A stretch of DNA of 18,290 nucleotides from JAMIFN01 sp964608575 (GCA_964608575.1 CAZSPW010000032.1:1-18290); one strand, 5' to 3'; positions 1-8,053 are shown, numbered from the stretch's first letter. Notes: generated from the sequence alone by a model not told the origin. A program made the numbers and translations.

Positions 1-200
1 ATAGGCTGCCCCGCCGATTGCCCACGGGTGGTGAGCGTAATGCCCAGCATGCGGGCGGCACGCACGGCATCGTCAAAAAACAGTTCGTAAAAATCCCCCA
101 TGCGGTAGAACACCAAGGTATTGGGGTATTGAGCCTTAACGCCCAAATACTGCTGCATCATGGGCGTGTGGGCAGACAAGTCAATCGCAGAAGGCGGCAT
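1..200 (-). CDS. mutS: DNA mismatch repair protein MutS, N-terminal fragment (cut by window edge)
   Basis: Reading the minus strand from the ATG at 198-200 gives 66 codons that run off the window. The peptide contains MMQQYLGVKAQYPNTLVFYR and MGDFYELFFDDA, the conserved start of MutS domain I. Phe37 and Glu39 in GDFYEL match the Phe-x-Glu mismatch-wedge motif (E. coli Phe36/Glu38). MutS binds mismatches and small loops in newly replicated DNA and recruits MutL. Only the first part of the DNA-binding domain is visible, so intactness of the ATPase cannot be judged. The gene is divergent from the DUF486 gene, with 65 bp between the two starts. No clear Shine-Dalgarno sequence precedes the ATG. 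The family call is firm from the motif alone. Confidence 0.93.
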   Translation of the reverse strand, partial: MPPSAIDLSAHTPMMQQYLGVKAQYPNTLVFYRMGDFYELFFDDAVRAARMLGITLTTRGQSAGQP

Positions 201-231
201 AGCAAAAAACAAGAAAAACCATCAAAAGGCG

Positions 232-237
232 ATTGTA
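232..237 (-). promoter_or_regulatory. Possible -10 element for mutS
   Basis: On the minus strand the sequence TACAAT lies 31 bp upstream of the mutS ATG, in the short divergent gap. It is close to the sigma-70 -10 consensus. I see no convincing -35 hexamer at 16-18 bp, so this is only a candidate. Confidence 0.3.
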
Positions 238-265
238 GGGATGGATGTAGGAAAATAGGCGCCCT

Positions 266-640
266 ATGCCCAGCCTCTCTTTGTTCCCTTGGCCACCTGG
301 CTATACCGCTTTATTGCTCTTGGTGTTATCCAACGCCTTTATGACGATGGCGTGGTATGGGCACCTAAAAAACATGGCTAGCGCGCCGTGGTGGCTGGCC
401 GCCTTAGCCAGCTGGGGCATAGCATTATTTGAATATCTGCTACAAGTGCCGGCCAATCGCATGGCGTACACGCAAGCGGGCTGGAGCTTGGCGCAGCTCA
501 AAATCGCGCAAGAAGTCATCACCTTGCTGGTTTTTATCGTCTTTGCCGCGCTCTACTTCAAGCAAAGCATGAAATGGGATTACCTGTGGGCTGCACTTTG
601 CATGCTGGGTGCGGTGTACTTTGTTTTCCGTGGAGCCTGA
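266..640 (+). CDS. DUF486 (DMT-like) small membrane protein
   Basis: This 124-residue, very hydrophobic protein has about four predicted membrane segments (roughly residues 12-30, 40-58, 78-97 and 104-121). The stretch LKIAQEVITLLVF with the ending DYLWAALCMLGAVYFVFRG is characteristic of the DUF486 family, small proteins related to one half of drug/metabolite transporters. No substrate is known for the family and none can be inferred here. Length is normal for the family. The ATG at 266 is preceded by AGGA at a rather long spacing, and the gene is divergent from mutS. It is the first gene of a compact plus-strand run: tsaE begins 4 bp after its stop, so co-transcription is likely. Confidence 0.85.
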   Translation: MPSLSLFPWPPGYTALLLLVLSNAFMTMAWYGHLKNMASAPWWLAALASWGIALFEYLLQVPANRMAYTQAGWSLAQLKIAQEVITLLVFIVFAALYFKQSMKWDYLWAALCMLGAVYFVFRGA

Positions 641-644
641 GCTC

Positions 645-1136
645 ATGCGTGCAAATAGCTATCACACCACCTGGCAGGATGAAGCACAAACCGCTGCCTT
701 TGCCTCCAAGCTAGCAAGCGCCCTAGCACGGACACTGCCGCGCGAAGGCGGCCTGAGCATCGCACTGGAAGGTGATTTAGGTGCAGGCAAAACCACGCTG
801 GTGCGTTATCTTTTGCGCGCTTTAGGGGTAGGGGGACGCATCAAAAGCCCCAGTTATGCGATTGTTGAAAGTTATGACACGAGCGCTTTCCCTGCTTGGC
901 ATTTTGATTTTTACCGTATGAGCAGTGCCGCAGAGTGGGAAGACGCAGGTTTTCGCGAGATATTCACAGGCCATGGCCTGCGTTTAGTGGAGTGGCCTGG
1001 GCAGTTGCCCGCAGGCCTGGTGCCTTATGATTTGCGCATGACTTGGACTTTAGAGGCCGATACCCTGCGCCATATTCAGCTGCAGGCCACTAGCCCTGCT
1101 GGGCAGCAATTGCTGCAAGATTTAGAGCATGAATAA
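645..1136 (+). CDS. tsaE: tRNA threonylcarbamoyladenosine biosynthesis ATPase TsaE
   Basis: A 163-residue protein with the P-loop GDLGAGKT at residues 43-50, HFDFYR at 86-91 and LVEWP at 114-118, the standard TsaE signature. TsaE is the small cytoplasmic ATPase that works with TsaD and TsaB to install the t6A modification at position 37 of ANN-decoding tRNAs. I prefer the ATG at 645 over the in-frame GTG at 609, because the GTG lies inside the DUF486 gene while the ATG follows GGAG at 632-635 with good spacing and gives a normal family length. The 3' end overlaps amiC by 8 bp. The tsaE-amiC arrangement is common in proteobacteria and suggests translational coupling. Confidence 0.95.
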   Translation: MRANSYHTTWQDEAQTAAFASKLASALARTLPREGGLSIALEGDLGAGKTTLVRYLLRALGVGGRIKSPSYAIVESYDTSAFPAWHFDFYRMSSAAEWEDAGFREIFTGHGLRLVEWPGQLPAGLVPYDLRMTWTLEADTLRHIQLQATSPAGQQLLQDLEHE

Positions 1137-2598
1137 GCCTAACCCCATCCCCTTCGGCCATATTCAGCGCCGCAGCCTGTTGCGCTGGGGCGCACTCAGC
1201 ATCCTGCTAGGGCAGGCACAAATTGCATGGGGGGCCAGTATTGTGGCGGTGCGCCTATGGCCCGCAGATGAGTACACACGCTTGACTATAGAAAGCGATA
1301 GCTTGCTGAATTTCACACAAGATATGCTAGACCATCCCCCGCGCGTGATTGTCGATATCTTGGGGCTAGAACTAGACAGCAAACTGCAAGATATCGTCGG
1401 GCGTGTGCGTAGCGATGATCCCTATATCAGCAAAGTACGCGTAGGACAAAACCGCCCTGGTGTAGTGCGCTTGGTGCTAGACCTCAAACAAGCGGTAAAG
1501 CCCCAAGTCTTTACCCTGCCACCTGTAGCGGCTTATGGCAACCGCTTGGTCTTAGACCTCTACCCCGCGCAAATCAAAGACCCCTTAGAAGCCTTGATTG
1601 CCAGCTATGCTGAGGAACATTCACCAGCGGCTAGCCCAGACCAATTAGAAGACCAAATCGCACAATTGTTGGCGCAGCAAAAACAGCCTCCCGCTAGTGC
1701 GCAGCGCCCACCAACAGCCGCACAGCGACAAGGCGATTTACTCAGTGATTTCTTGCGCGAGCACCAACAGCAAAACACTCACCAACCCGCTGCGACTCAA
1801 CCACCAGCAGTTGCCAAGCGGCCAGAACCACCTGTTGTAGCTGGCTCCCGCCCCCCAATCCATCCCAAAAGCAAGGCGCAACGCCTGATCATTATTGCCC
1901 TGGATCCTGGACACGGCGGCGAAGACCCAGGCGCCATCGGGCCAGCAGGCACGCGCGAGAAAGACATCGTGCTACAAATTGCGCGCCGCTTAGAAGCGCG
2001 CATCAACGCCGCCAGCGTGGGCGGCAACCCCATGCGCGCCTATCTAACCCGCGACGCGGATTACTTTGTGCCTTTAGGCAAGCGCGTAGAAAAAGCCCGA
2101 AATGTAGGTGCAGATTTATTCATCAGCATCCACGCAGATGCCTTTACCACGCCCGCAGCGCGTGGCGCCAGCGTGTTCGCGCTGAGTGAGCGCGGTGGCT
2201 CCAGTGCTGCAGCACGCTGGCTGGCGGGGACGCAAAACCAAGCTGACGCCATCGGCGGGCTCAATATCAAAGCCGATAAAAGTGTGCAAAACATTCTGGC
2301 CGATATGAGCGTGAGCGCACAAATTCGTGACAGCCTCAAACTGGGCCACCATATGCTGGGCGCCATTGGTAGCTTTGCCAAGCTGCACAAGAAAAAAGTA
2401 GAGCAGGCCAGCTTTGCGGTGCTCAAATCCCCAGATATTCCTAGCGTATTAGTAGAAACCGCCTTTATCAGCAACCCAGAAGAAGAGCAAAATCTGCGCT
2501 CAGACCATTACCAAGAACGCTTAGCTGACGGCCTGATGCGCGGCATTAATCAATATTTCAGCGCCAATCCGCCGCAATTCAGAGGCAAAACCGTATGA
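1129..2598 (+). CDS. amiC: N-acetylmuramoyl-L-alanine amidase, AmiC type, Tat-exported
   Basis: This 489-residue periplasmic zinc amidase cleaves the amide between MurNAc and the stem peptide during daughter-cell separation. A twin-arginine signal (RRSLLRW, residues 14-20, then a hydrophobic stretch to about AWGA at 33-36) predicts Tat export. Residues about 38-145 form an AMIN domain, which targets the septum. Residues about 160-250 are a Q/P/A-rich linker, and 250-480 an Amidase_3 domain. Zinc ligands are seen as His262 (DPGHGG), Glu277 and His335 (SIHAD), with catalytic Glu443 in LVETAFISNP. The His262-Glu277 spacing equals that in E. coli AmiC. The insert between His335 and Glu443 is where E. 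coli AmiC has its autoinhibitory helix, relieved by NlpD. It overlaps tsaE upstream and the next gene by ATGA. Confidence 0.95.
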   Translation: MNKPNPIPFGHIQRRSLLRWGALSILLGQAQIAWGASIVAVRLWPADEYTRLTIESDSLLNFTQDMLDHPPRVIVDILGLELDSKLQDIVGRVRSDDPYISKVRVGQNRPGVVRLVLDLKQAVKPQVFTLPPVAAYGNRLVLDLYPAQIKDPLEALIASYAEEHSPAASPDQLEDQIAQLLAQQKQPPASAQRPPTAAQRQGDLLSDFLREHQQQNTHQPAATQPPAVAKRPEPPVVAGSRPPIHPKSKAQRLIIIALDPGHGGEDPGAIGPAGTREKDIVLQIARRLEARINAASVGGNPMRAYLTRDADYFVPLGKRVEKARNVGADLFISIHADAFTTPAARGASVFALSERGGSSAAARWLAGTQNQADAIGGLNIKADKSVQNILADMSVSAQIRDSLKLGHHMLGAIGSFAKLHKKKVEQASFAVLKSPDIPSVLVETAFISNPEEEQNLRSDHYQERLADGLMRGINQYFSANPPQFRGKTV

Positions 2599-3500
2599 GC
2601 GCCACCCCCGAGCGCATTGCCGCCGTGCGTCGCGGTATGACTTTGGCATTTCTCGGCGCAGCCGCTTTTAGTTTGAAAGCGATTTTTGTCAAACTAGCCT
2701 ATCGTTACCCTGGCGTAGATGCCATTGTGCTGCTGATGTACCGCATGCTATTTGCGCTGCCATTTTTCATCGGCATGGGCTGGCAAGCCAGTCGGGGACA
2801 AATGCCATTGTCGCGGCGCGATTGGTTTACCGTATTTTTAATGGCCTTTCTGGGCTACTATGTTTCCAGCTTCACCGATTTTCTAGGGCTGCAATACATT
2901 ACCGCCAGCCTAGAGCGCCTGATTCTCTATCTCTACCCCACTATGGTGCTGCTGATGGGCTGGCTGCTATTTAAGCAGCGCATCTATGCCACGCAAATTG
3001 CAGGCATGTGCGTCAGCTATTTAGGGGTGATGGCTGTGTTTGCACAGGAATTGGAAGTTGCTGGCAGCCATGTGGCGCTAGGCACCAGTTTGGTCTTCAT
3101 CAGTGCCCTCAGCTACGCGGCTTATTTGCTGGTCAGTGGCCGTATTGTGGCGAGAATCGGCTCTTTGCGCCTGGTCAGTCTCGCTACCAGCATCGCCTGT
3201 TTTTTTTCTATCGCCCAGTTTTTGCTGACTAAACCTTTAAGCGCGGCATTGGTGCCTTGGCCGGTGATTGGCCTATCCGTTCTCAATGCGGTAGTGTGCA
3301 CGGTTATCCCAGTGACCCTGACTATGCTAGCGATTGAGCGCATAGGCGCAGCGCGGGTATCACAAATTGGCATGGTTGGCCCCTTGGCTACTATCGGCCT
3401 AGGCGTACTGTGGCTAGACGAGCCGTTTACTCTGTGGCTATTAGCGGGCACCAGCCTTGTGTTGTGCGGTATCTATATCACCAATAGACGCAGGGCGTAA
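2595..3500 (+). CDS. EamA/DMT-family inner-membrane transporter
   Basis: A 301-residue protein made of two EamA repeats with about ten hydrophobic segments. The first repeat begins near residue 16 (FLGAAAFSLKAIFVKLAY) and the second near residue 155. A glycine- and alanine-rich membrane pattern and the short basic tail NRRRA are typical of drug/metabolite-superfamily exporters. Substrates of this family range from amino acids to metabolites and cannot be read from sequence. The start ATG overlaps the amiC stop (ATGA, 2595-2598), indicating translational coupling and making it the last gene of the plus-strand run. A hairpin terminator begins at its stop codon. Confidence 0.88.
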   Translation: MSATPERIAAVRRGMTLAFLGAAAFSLKAIFVKLAYRYPGVDAIVLLMYRMLFALPFFIGMGWQASRGQMPLSRRDWFTVFLMAFLGYYVSSFTDFLGLQYITASLERLILYLYPTMVLLMGWLLFKQRIYATQIAGMCVSYLGVMAVFAQELEVAGSHVALGTSLVFISALSYAAYLLVSGRIVARIGSLRLVSLATSIACFFSIAQFLLTKPLSAALVPWPVIGLSVLNAVVCTVIPVTLTMLAIERIGAARVSQIGMVGPLATIGLGVLWLDEPFTLWLLAGTSLVLCGIYITNRRRA

Positions 3501-3527
3501 AAAAGCCGCTTTTACCAGCGGCTTTTT
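3498..3527. terminator. Bidirectional Rho-independent terminator between convergent genes
   Basis: AAAAAGCCGCT and AGCGGCTTTTTC form a strong stem with a 6-nt loop. There is a T run on the plus side and, on the minus strand, a T run made by the left arm's A run. It sits between the convergent EamA transporter and barstar genes and can serve both. It overlaps the transporter's TAA. Confidence 0.88.
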
Positions 3528-3546
3528 CGCAAAGTTTCTTTCAAAC

Positions 3547-4086
3547 TTAGGCTGCTGTTTGCTCTTCTTCTTGCGCCGCAGCCAGCCAGTAGCCAGCATT
3601 AAATGGATCAGCCATACGCAGTGCCAGAGGAGAAATGTCTAGCAATTTTTCTGTTGTCGCTTTGGCATTAGCATCATTGGCGCGTGCCACTGAGTAAGAG
3701 TAGAAACAACGGAAAGCAATTTTACGGTCACTCCAGTATTCCGCCACATCGCGAAAAATATCCAACAACTGCTCGCGAGCCTCTTTGTCAAACTTGGCGT
3801 TGCAAGGAATGTGCTCCAGCACTACGACAAAGCCCGTCTGTCCACCCGATTTGTAAATCGTGTCGGTCATGCAGTCATACAGGGCATCAAAATTTTTACC
3901 GTAATGGCCGCTGAGCTTGAACTGTTCGCCCAGACTATCCAAAATGTCTTGTTTTTGTTGAGCCTTGGCCAAACTGGCATACAAAAAACGATGCCCCGCG
4001 TCATTGGCGGCTATTTGTAAATCAGCCACGCTGTGTGCGCGTATGGATTGAACCAAATTGCTTTTCATGGTGCGAAAGTTGGCCAT
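3547..4086 (-). CDS. Barstar-family ribonuclease inhibitor
   Basis: This is a 179-residue barstar-like protein. The motif HYGKNFDALYDCMTD (residues 61-75) aligns with YYGENLDALWDCLTG of Bacillus barstar. By eye, Asp67 and Asp71 match the RNase-contacting Asp35 and Asp39, and Asp113 in IFRDVAEYW matches Glu76. The core spans roughly residues 30-130. The N-terminal 30 and C-terminal about 50 residues go beyond the canonical 90-residue inhibitor. There is no signal peptide, so it acts in the cytoplasm to block RNase before export. I chose the ATG at 4086 because GGAG lies 9 nt before it; an internal ATG at 4068 is the alternative. It lies 34 bp downstream of an RNase gene on the same strand, which strongly supports the pairing. 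Confidence 0.88.
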   Translation of the reverse strand: MANFRTMKSNLVQSIRAHSVADLQIAANDAGHRFLYASLAKAQQKQDILDSLGEQFKLSGHYGKNFDALYDCMTDTIYKSGGQTGFVVVLEHIPCNAKFDKEAREQLLDIFRDVAEYWSDRKIAFRCFYSYSVARANDANAKATTEKLLDISPLALRMADPFNAGYWLAAAQEEEQTAA

Positions 4087-4120
4087 AGTAGAGAGCTCCG
4101 AAAATCAAAAAGAAAAGTGC

Positions 4121-4624
4121 TTATTGGCTCTGCGAAAAACGCTGGCTAGGGCGTTGTTGTGCAGGTACGATACGAAAAAAACTGTTGTAATGATCTGGGC
4201 TGTAATAACAGCTATCGGGCAAGCGCACCTGCCAGCCACCACAAACCAGCCGACGCGGGCCACGGCTACGCGAAGCAGCGTTATAGGTGACGGTATATTC
4301 ACGGTAATAACCGCGCGCGCGCTTAGGCAAGCGCCCTTCATAATTGCCAAAAACGCTGCCGTCTTTGCTAAAAGCAAAAGGTCCGCCTTGCTGGATTTGC
4401 GCATATACCGCCTGCCCCTGTTTGGGCAGCTCAGCCAGGGTAAGCTCACCGCGCAGAGCAACCGTGGATGCAGTTTGGGCTGGCGGATGCGCAGGCGTGC
4501 GTGCGCCAGCGGCGTTATGCACCATCAAGAGCGCGACCAAAAGCACCCAGGCAAGCCAACGCGCACGCCCCAAACTGGGCGCATCATCCCACCGATTGGG
4601 CGCGCGAAGTAGATGCTGTTGCAT
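4121..4624 (-). CDS. Secreted guanyl-specific ribonuclease, RNase Sa/barnase family
   Basis: A 167-residue protein with a hydrophobic export segment (residues about 22-40, WLAWVLLVALLMVHNAAGA) and a C-terminal microbial RNase domain (about 60-155). It closely follows Streptomyces RNase Sa: GPFAFSKDGSVFGNYEGRLP, then GYYREYTVTY, SRGPRRLVCGG and DHYNSF. By eye, Glu109, Arg121, Arg125 and His145 match the catalytic Glu54, Arg65, Arg69 and His85 of RNase Sa, and Glu96 matches guanine-binding Glu41. All key residues are present, so it should be active. The open frame continues upstream to 4807, but I prefer the ATG at 4624, which places the export segment near the N terminus. No clear ribosome site supports any start. 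The partner inhibitor follows immediately. The role could be nutrient RNA breakdown or competition. Confidence 0.85.
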   Translation of the reverse strand: MQQHLLRAPNRWDDAPSLGRARWLAWVLLVALLMVHNAAGARTPAHPPAQTASTVALRGELTLAELPKQGQAVYAQIQQGGPFAFSKDGSVFGNYEGRLPKRARGYYREYTVTYNAASRSRGPRRLVCGGWQVRLPDSCYYSPDHYNSFFRIVPAQQRPSQRFSQSQ

Positions 4625-4665
4625 GGTATAGAAGAAAAGCGTGATCACAGCCGTCTGACACAAAA

Positions 4666-4692
4666 GGCGGTTGTGGCGGTTGTGGCGGTTTT
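4666..4692. repeat. Short tandem repeat, 9-bp unit (three copies, last imperfect)
   Basis: GGCGGTTGT occurs twice in tandem, followed by GGCGGTTTT, just upstream of the RNase start. If translation began upstream of 4624 this would encode a NRHNRHNRL stretch. I read it as noncoding and expect it to be length-variable. Confidence 0.7.
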
Positions 4693-4804
4693 GACAGTTT
4701 CGAGGGTTTTGAGCTGCGAAAGGCCGCGAGTGTGGCATAAAGCCTAAAACGGCGCAAATGGTGTGCAACAAAAAGTACACAGGCGCCACAGGTTTTGCGC
4801 TTGA

Positions 4805-4850
4805 CAAAGCGCGAGGCTTTTACTCCAAGCGCGGCGCTTTTCGCGCTTTG
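4805..4850 (-). terminator. Hairpin after tyrA, possible terminator or attenuator
   Basis: CAAAGCGCG (4805-4813) and CGCGCTTTG (4842-4850) are perfect 9-bp inverted arms enclosing a second small hairpin (AAGCG/CGCTT). It begins 3 bp after the tyrA stop. There is no strong T tract on the minus side, so intrinsic termination may be partial. It separates the tyrA operon from the RNase gene on the same strand. Confidence 0.6.
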
Positions 4851-4853
4851 TAT

Positions 4854-5789
4854 TTATTTAGCTTGCGGCTTCCAGCCACTTCGAGCCGCGCTAACTCGGG
4901 CGATGGTTTTTTGGAGTTGCTCACCGTTATCCGTGTTCAAATACACCTCTAACTGGTGCAAAGCCCGCTGAAAATGGCGCGATTGCTCCAATACGGCGGC
5001 TTTATTTGCTAACAGCACATCCCGCCATAGCTTAGGCTCAGAAGCTGCAATGCGTGTGAAATCAGCAAAACCAGACCCGGCCAAACCCTGGAGCTGCTGC
5101 CATGCTTCTTGCCCCAGAATCCCTTCCATATAAGCAAATGCTAGCAAGTGCGGCAAATGGCTCACTGCGGCATAGGCATCGTCATGTGCTTTAGGTGACA
5201 TCAAGCTCACTTGACAGCCCAAGGCCTGCCACAAACTCCGCGCACGCTCTACATGCTGCACGCTGGTTTCTTCGGTGGGAGTCAAAATAACTTGTTTACC
5301 AGCATATAAATCCGCACGGGCACTCTCTACCCCCGACATTTCGCTGCCCGCGATCGGGTGGCAAGGCACAAAAGCGCTGGCATTACGCCCTAAAGCTGCT
5401 TTGGCCGCCAGCACTACATCTTGCTTAGTGGAGCCAACATCAATCAATAGCGTTTTCTCGCTAACCAGATGGCGAATAGATTTAAAGGTCGCACCCATGG
5501 CACCCACAGGCACAGCCAGCACCACGACATCAGCTCCAGAAACCGCTAGCAAGGCCGAAGGTGCCTCTACATCAATCACACCCATTTGCAAGGCGCGTTG
5601 CGTGGTAGATGGTGACTTGCTATAACCCACTACGCGGCGCACCAATCCTGCCCGCTTCATAGCCAGCGCCAAAGATCCGCCCATTAAACCGCAGCCGATC
5701 ACACCCAGCTGCTCAAACACCTGTGTGCGACGCACTTCAGGTACATTTGGCGAGCCAAATAAAGAAAATTTTTGCCGAGGTTCTGCCAT
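4854..5789 (-). CDS. tyrA: Prephenate dehydrogenase TyrA
   Basis: This 311-residue enzyme oxidatively decarboxylates prephenate to 4-hydroxyphenylpyruvate for tyrosine synthesis in the cytoplasm. Residues about 26-60 form a Rossmann fold with GCGLMG at 32-37. CHPIAGSEMSG (143-153) carries the catalytic-site His144, and the C-terminal half is the helical prephenate dehydrogenase domain. It lacks a fused chorismate mutase, which sits on PheA here. The frame extends to 5846 inside pheA, but the ATG at 5789 is preferred because GGAG, overlapping the pheA stop TAG, lies at good spacing. It is the last gene of the gyrA-serC-pheA-tyrA run, 11 bp after pheA. Cofactor preference (NAD or NADP) was not assigned. 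Confidence 0.95.
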   Translation of the reverse strand: MAEPRQKFSLFGSPNVPEVRRTQVFEQLGVIGCGLMGGSLALAMKRAGLVRRVVGYSKSPSTTQRALQMGVIDVEAPSALLAVSGADVVVLAVPVGAMGATFKSIRHLVSEKTLLIDVGSTKQDVVLAAKAALGRNASAFVPCHPIAGSEMSGVESARADLYAGKQVILTPTEETSVQHVERARSLWQALGCQVSLMSPKAHDDAYAAVSHLPHLLAFAYMEGILGQEAWQQLQGLAGSGFADFTRIAASEPKLWRDVLLANKAAVLEQSRHFQRALHQLEVYLNTDNGEQLQKTIARVSAARSGWKPQAK

Positions 5790-5800
5790 GGTGCCAACTC

Positions 5801-6883
5801 CTACACGCTCGCTGGATAAGCCCCAAGGAGCTTGTAAAAGGCGCACATCTGTTGCAATTCAGCCAGCGCCGCCTGCATTGAAGGCTCACTGGGATGGCCT
5901 TGCAAATCAATATAAAAATAGTATTCCCATTGCCCTGTTTTAGCGGGGCGCGATTCAAAGCGCGTCATGGAAACGCCGTGCTTTTTCAGCGGCACCAATA
6001 AATCGTGCATAGCACCAGGCTTATTCGATACGCTCACAATCAAACTGGTGCGGTCGTCCCCGGTAGGCTCAGGCGCATCCAAAGTTTGCGGCAAGCAAAT
6101 CACGGCAAAGCGCGTTTTATTGTGCGCCTCATCCTGCACCGCATGTGCCACGATATGCAAGCCCTGCGCAGCAGCAGCCCGCTCGCTCCCCAAAGCTACC
6201 CAATTGGGATTTTCTTTGGCTAGACGCGCACCTTCGGCGTTACTGCTAACAGCGCGACGCTCCACCCCAGGCAAATGCTCGCTGATCCAGTCTTGGCATT
6301 GCGCCAGTGCCTGCGGGTGCGCGGCCACCACTTGCACACCCGCCAAGCCCTGTTGACTGCGCAGCACATGGTGGCGCACCAATAGGCTGACTTCGCCCAC
6401 AATTTGCAAGGGCGAGTGCAAGAATAAATCGAGCGAACGCGTCACCGGTCCCTCGGTCGAGTTTTCCACCGCTACCACGCCGTATTGCACACTGCCGGCC
6501 GCCGTGGCATGAAAAACTTCATCAAAATTATTGCAATAGCTCAGTTCTACGCTGGAGCCAAAGAACTCCAACGCAGCTTGCTCGGTAAAAGTACCTGCAG
6601 GGCCTAAAACGGCAACGCGCTGCGGTGCTTCTAAGCTACGACAGGCGGACATGATCTCTCGCCAAATATGGCGGATATTGCCAGCCTCTAAGGGGCCAGG
6701 ATTGCTCGCTTGCAGCCGCGCAATCACTTGGGCTTCGCGCTCAGGGCGGTAAACGGGTGAGCCTTCGGCGTGTTTGATCTCGCCCACGGCGTGTGCCAAT
6801 TGCGCTCGCGCATTAAGCAGCGTGAGCAATTGTTGATCCAGCGCATCAATTTCGACCCGCAAATCGGCAAGGTTTTTTTTCAT
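5801..6883 (-). CDS. pheA: Bifunctional chorismate mutase/prephenate dehydratase (P-protein)
   Basis: A 360-residue enzyme converting chorismate to prephenate and then to phenylpyruvate, in phenylalanine synthesis. Residues about 1-85 are an AroQ-type chorismate mutase (LRVEIDALDQQLLTLLNAR, then YRPEREAQV). Residues 88-265 are the dehydratase, with GPAGTFTEQAA at 94-104, VENSTEGPV at 139-147 and NKTRF at 255-259, which contains the catalytic Thr257. Residues about 278-355 are an ACT domain with KPGAM and FESRP motifs, implying feedback control by phenylalanine. The ATG at 6883 is preferred over 6919, which lies inside serC; AAGG precedes it. The gap to serC is 10 bp. Confidence 0.96.
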   Translation of the reverse strand: MKKNLADLRVEIDALDQQLLTLLNARAQLAHAVGEIKHAEGSPVYRPEREAQVIARLQASNPGPLEAGNIRHIWREIMSACRSLEAPQRVAVLGPAGTFTEQAALEFFGSSVELSYCNNFDEVFHATAAGSVQYGVVAVENSTEGPVTRSLDLFLHSPLQIVGEVSLLVRHHVLRSQQGLAGVQVVAAHPQALAQCQDWISEHLPGVERRAVSSNAEGARLAKENPNWVALGSERAAAAQGLHIVAHAVQDEAHNKTRFAVICLPQTLDAPEPTGDDRTSLIVSVSNKPGAMHDLLVPLKKHGVSMTRFESRPAKTGQWEYYFYIDLQGHPSEPSMQAALAELQQMCAFYKLLGAYPASV

Positions 6884-6893
6884 GCTGCGCGCC

Positions 6894-7988
6894 TTATATC
6901 CTGCTATGCGCCGCTTCAAAAGCCTGCATAAAGCTCACCAGCTTTTGCACGCCCGCCAGCGGCATGGCGTTATAGATAGAGGCACGCATACCGCCCACCA
7001 TTTTGTGCCCTTTTAGCCCCAGCAAACCTTCGTTTTTAGCTGCATCTAAGAAAGCAACATTCAGGCTTTCATCGCGCAGAAAAAAGGGCACATTCATGCG
7101 TGAACGACAATCTTTTTGTACACGGTTTTCGTACAGGGCAGAGCCGTCAATCGCGCCATACAACAAATCCGCTTTGGCAATGTTTTGCTGCTCAATGGCG
7201 GTCACGCCACCTTGTTCTTTGAGCCATTCAAACACCAGCCCTGCAATGTAAATGCTGTAAGTGGGTGGGGTGTTATACATGGAATCATTTTTGGCCTGCA
7301 GGGCAAAATCAAACACTCCGGGGCAAATGCTTTGGGCATGGCCCAACAGGTCTTCGCGCACCACCACGATAGTGACACCCGCTGCCCCGATATTTTTTTG
7401 CGCGCCGCCAAAGGCCAAGCCCACACGCGACCAATCCATCGGGCGCGAGAGCACATTAGAAGAAAAATCTACCACCAAGGGCGCATCGCTGCCCAGCGCC
7501 CGCATATCGGGCAGCTCATGGAATTCCACGCCATGCACGGTTTCATTGCCGCAAATATGGGTGTAGGCCGCGCCCTTTACCAACTGCCAACTGCTCGCTG
7601 CTGGAATGCTGGTGTAGGGATCGGCTTTAGCTGCGATATGCGACTGGCAATATTTGCCCGCCTCCTTAGCACTTTGCTCGCTCCAGGTGCCCGTCACGAT
7701 GAAATTGGCTGCCTGATCGGGCCGCGCCAAATTCATCGGGATAAAGGCGTTATGCCCTTTGCCGCCACCTTGCAAAAACAAAATTTTGAATTCAGGCGGC
7801 AAGGCCAGCAACTCGCGCAAATCAGCCAACGCTTTCTCGTAAATGCTGAGGAAGTGCGTGGCACGATGGCTCATTTCCATCACGCCCATGCCACTGCCTT
7901 GCCAATCGAGCATATCGGCGGCGGCGCGTTGCAACACGCTAGGCGGCAAGGTAGCAGGGCCTGCATTGAAGTTATAAGGGCGGTTCAT
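6894..7988 (-). CDS. serC: Phosphoserine aminotransferase SerC
   Basis: A 364-residue PLP enzyme that converts 3-phosphohydroxypyruvate and glutamate to phosphoserine. It also acts on the vitamin B6 precursor 3-hydroxy-2-oxo-4-phosphonooxybutanoate in organisms using the DXP-independent route. The start NRPYNFNAGPATLPPSVL is diagnostic. Lys198 in FGGAQKNIG is the PLP-binding lysine, at the same number as in E. coli. The phosphate-site loop reads GGGKGHNAFIP, with Lys77 where E. coli has Arg77, a conservative change. It lies 65 bp downstream of gyrA and 10 bp upstream of pheA on the same strand; gyrA-serC-pheA is a widely conserved proteobacterial order. No good ribosome site is seen before the ATG. 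A repeat element lies in the gap to gyrA. Confidence 0.96.
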   Translation of the reverse strand: MNRPYNFNAGPATLPPSVLQRAAADMLDWQGSGMGVMEMSHRATHFLSIYEKALADLRELLALPPEFKILFLQGGGKGHNAFIPMNLARPDQAANFIVTGTWSEQSAKEAGKYCQSHIAAKADPYTSIPAASSWQLVKGAAYTHICGNETVHGVEFHELPDMRALGSDAPLVVDFSSNVLSRPMDWSRVGLAFGGAQKNIGAAGVTIVVVREDLLGHAQSICPGVFDFALQAKNDSMYNTPPTYSIYIAGLVFEWLKEQGGVTAIEQQNIAKADLLYGAIDGSALYENRVQKDCRSRMNVPFFLRDESLNVAFLDAAKNEGLLGLKGHKMVGGMRASIYNAMPLAGVQKLVSFMQAFEAAHSRI

Positions 7989-8008
7989 GTTTTTAAGTAT
8001 GTTTTTGG

Positions 8009-8041
8009 GCTTTCAGGCCGTCAAACCTGCCTGAGCAGCTA
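8009..8041 (+). repeat. Interspersed hairpin element, copy A
   Basis: This copy holds the core CTGCCTGAGCAGCT. TCAGGC (8013-8018) pairs with GCCTGA (8029-8034) around a 10-nt loop, and GCT (8009-8011) pairs with AGC (8037-8039) outside. It is nearly identical over about 26 bp to copy D (16208-16241). It lies between gyrA and serC, in the opposite orientation to those genes. Confidence 0.8.
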
Positions 8042-8053
8042 TGAATTAAGAAG

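Noticed and set aside
609..644. GTG start for tsaE at 609.
   Set aside because: It lies inside the DUF486 gene, and the ATG at 645 has a better ribosome site and fits the family N terminus.
4625..4807. Upstream extension of the RNase frame to a TTG at 4807 (or an ATG at 4738).
   Set aside because: It would place about 60 residues, including a translated tandem repeat, before the export signal. The ATG at 4624 gives a normal signal-peptide layout.
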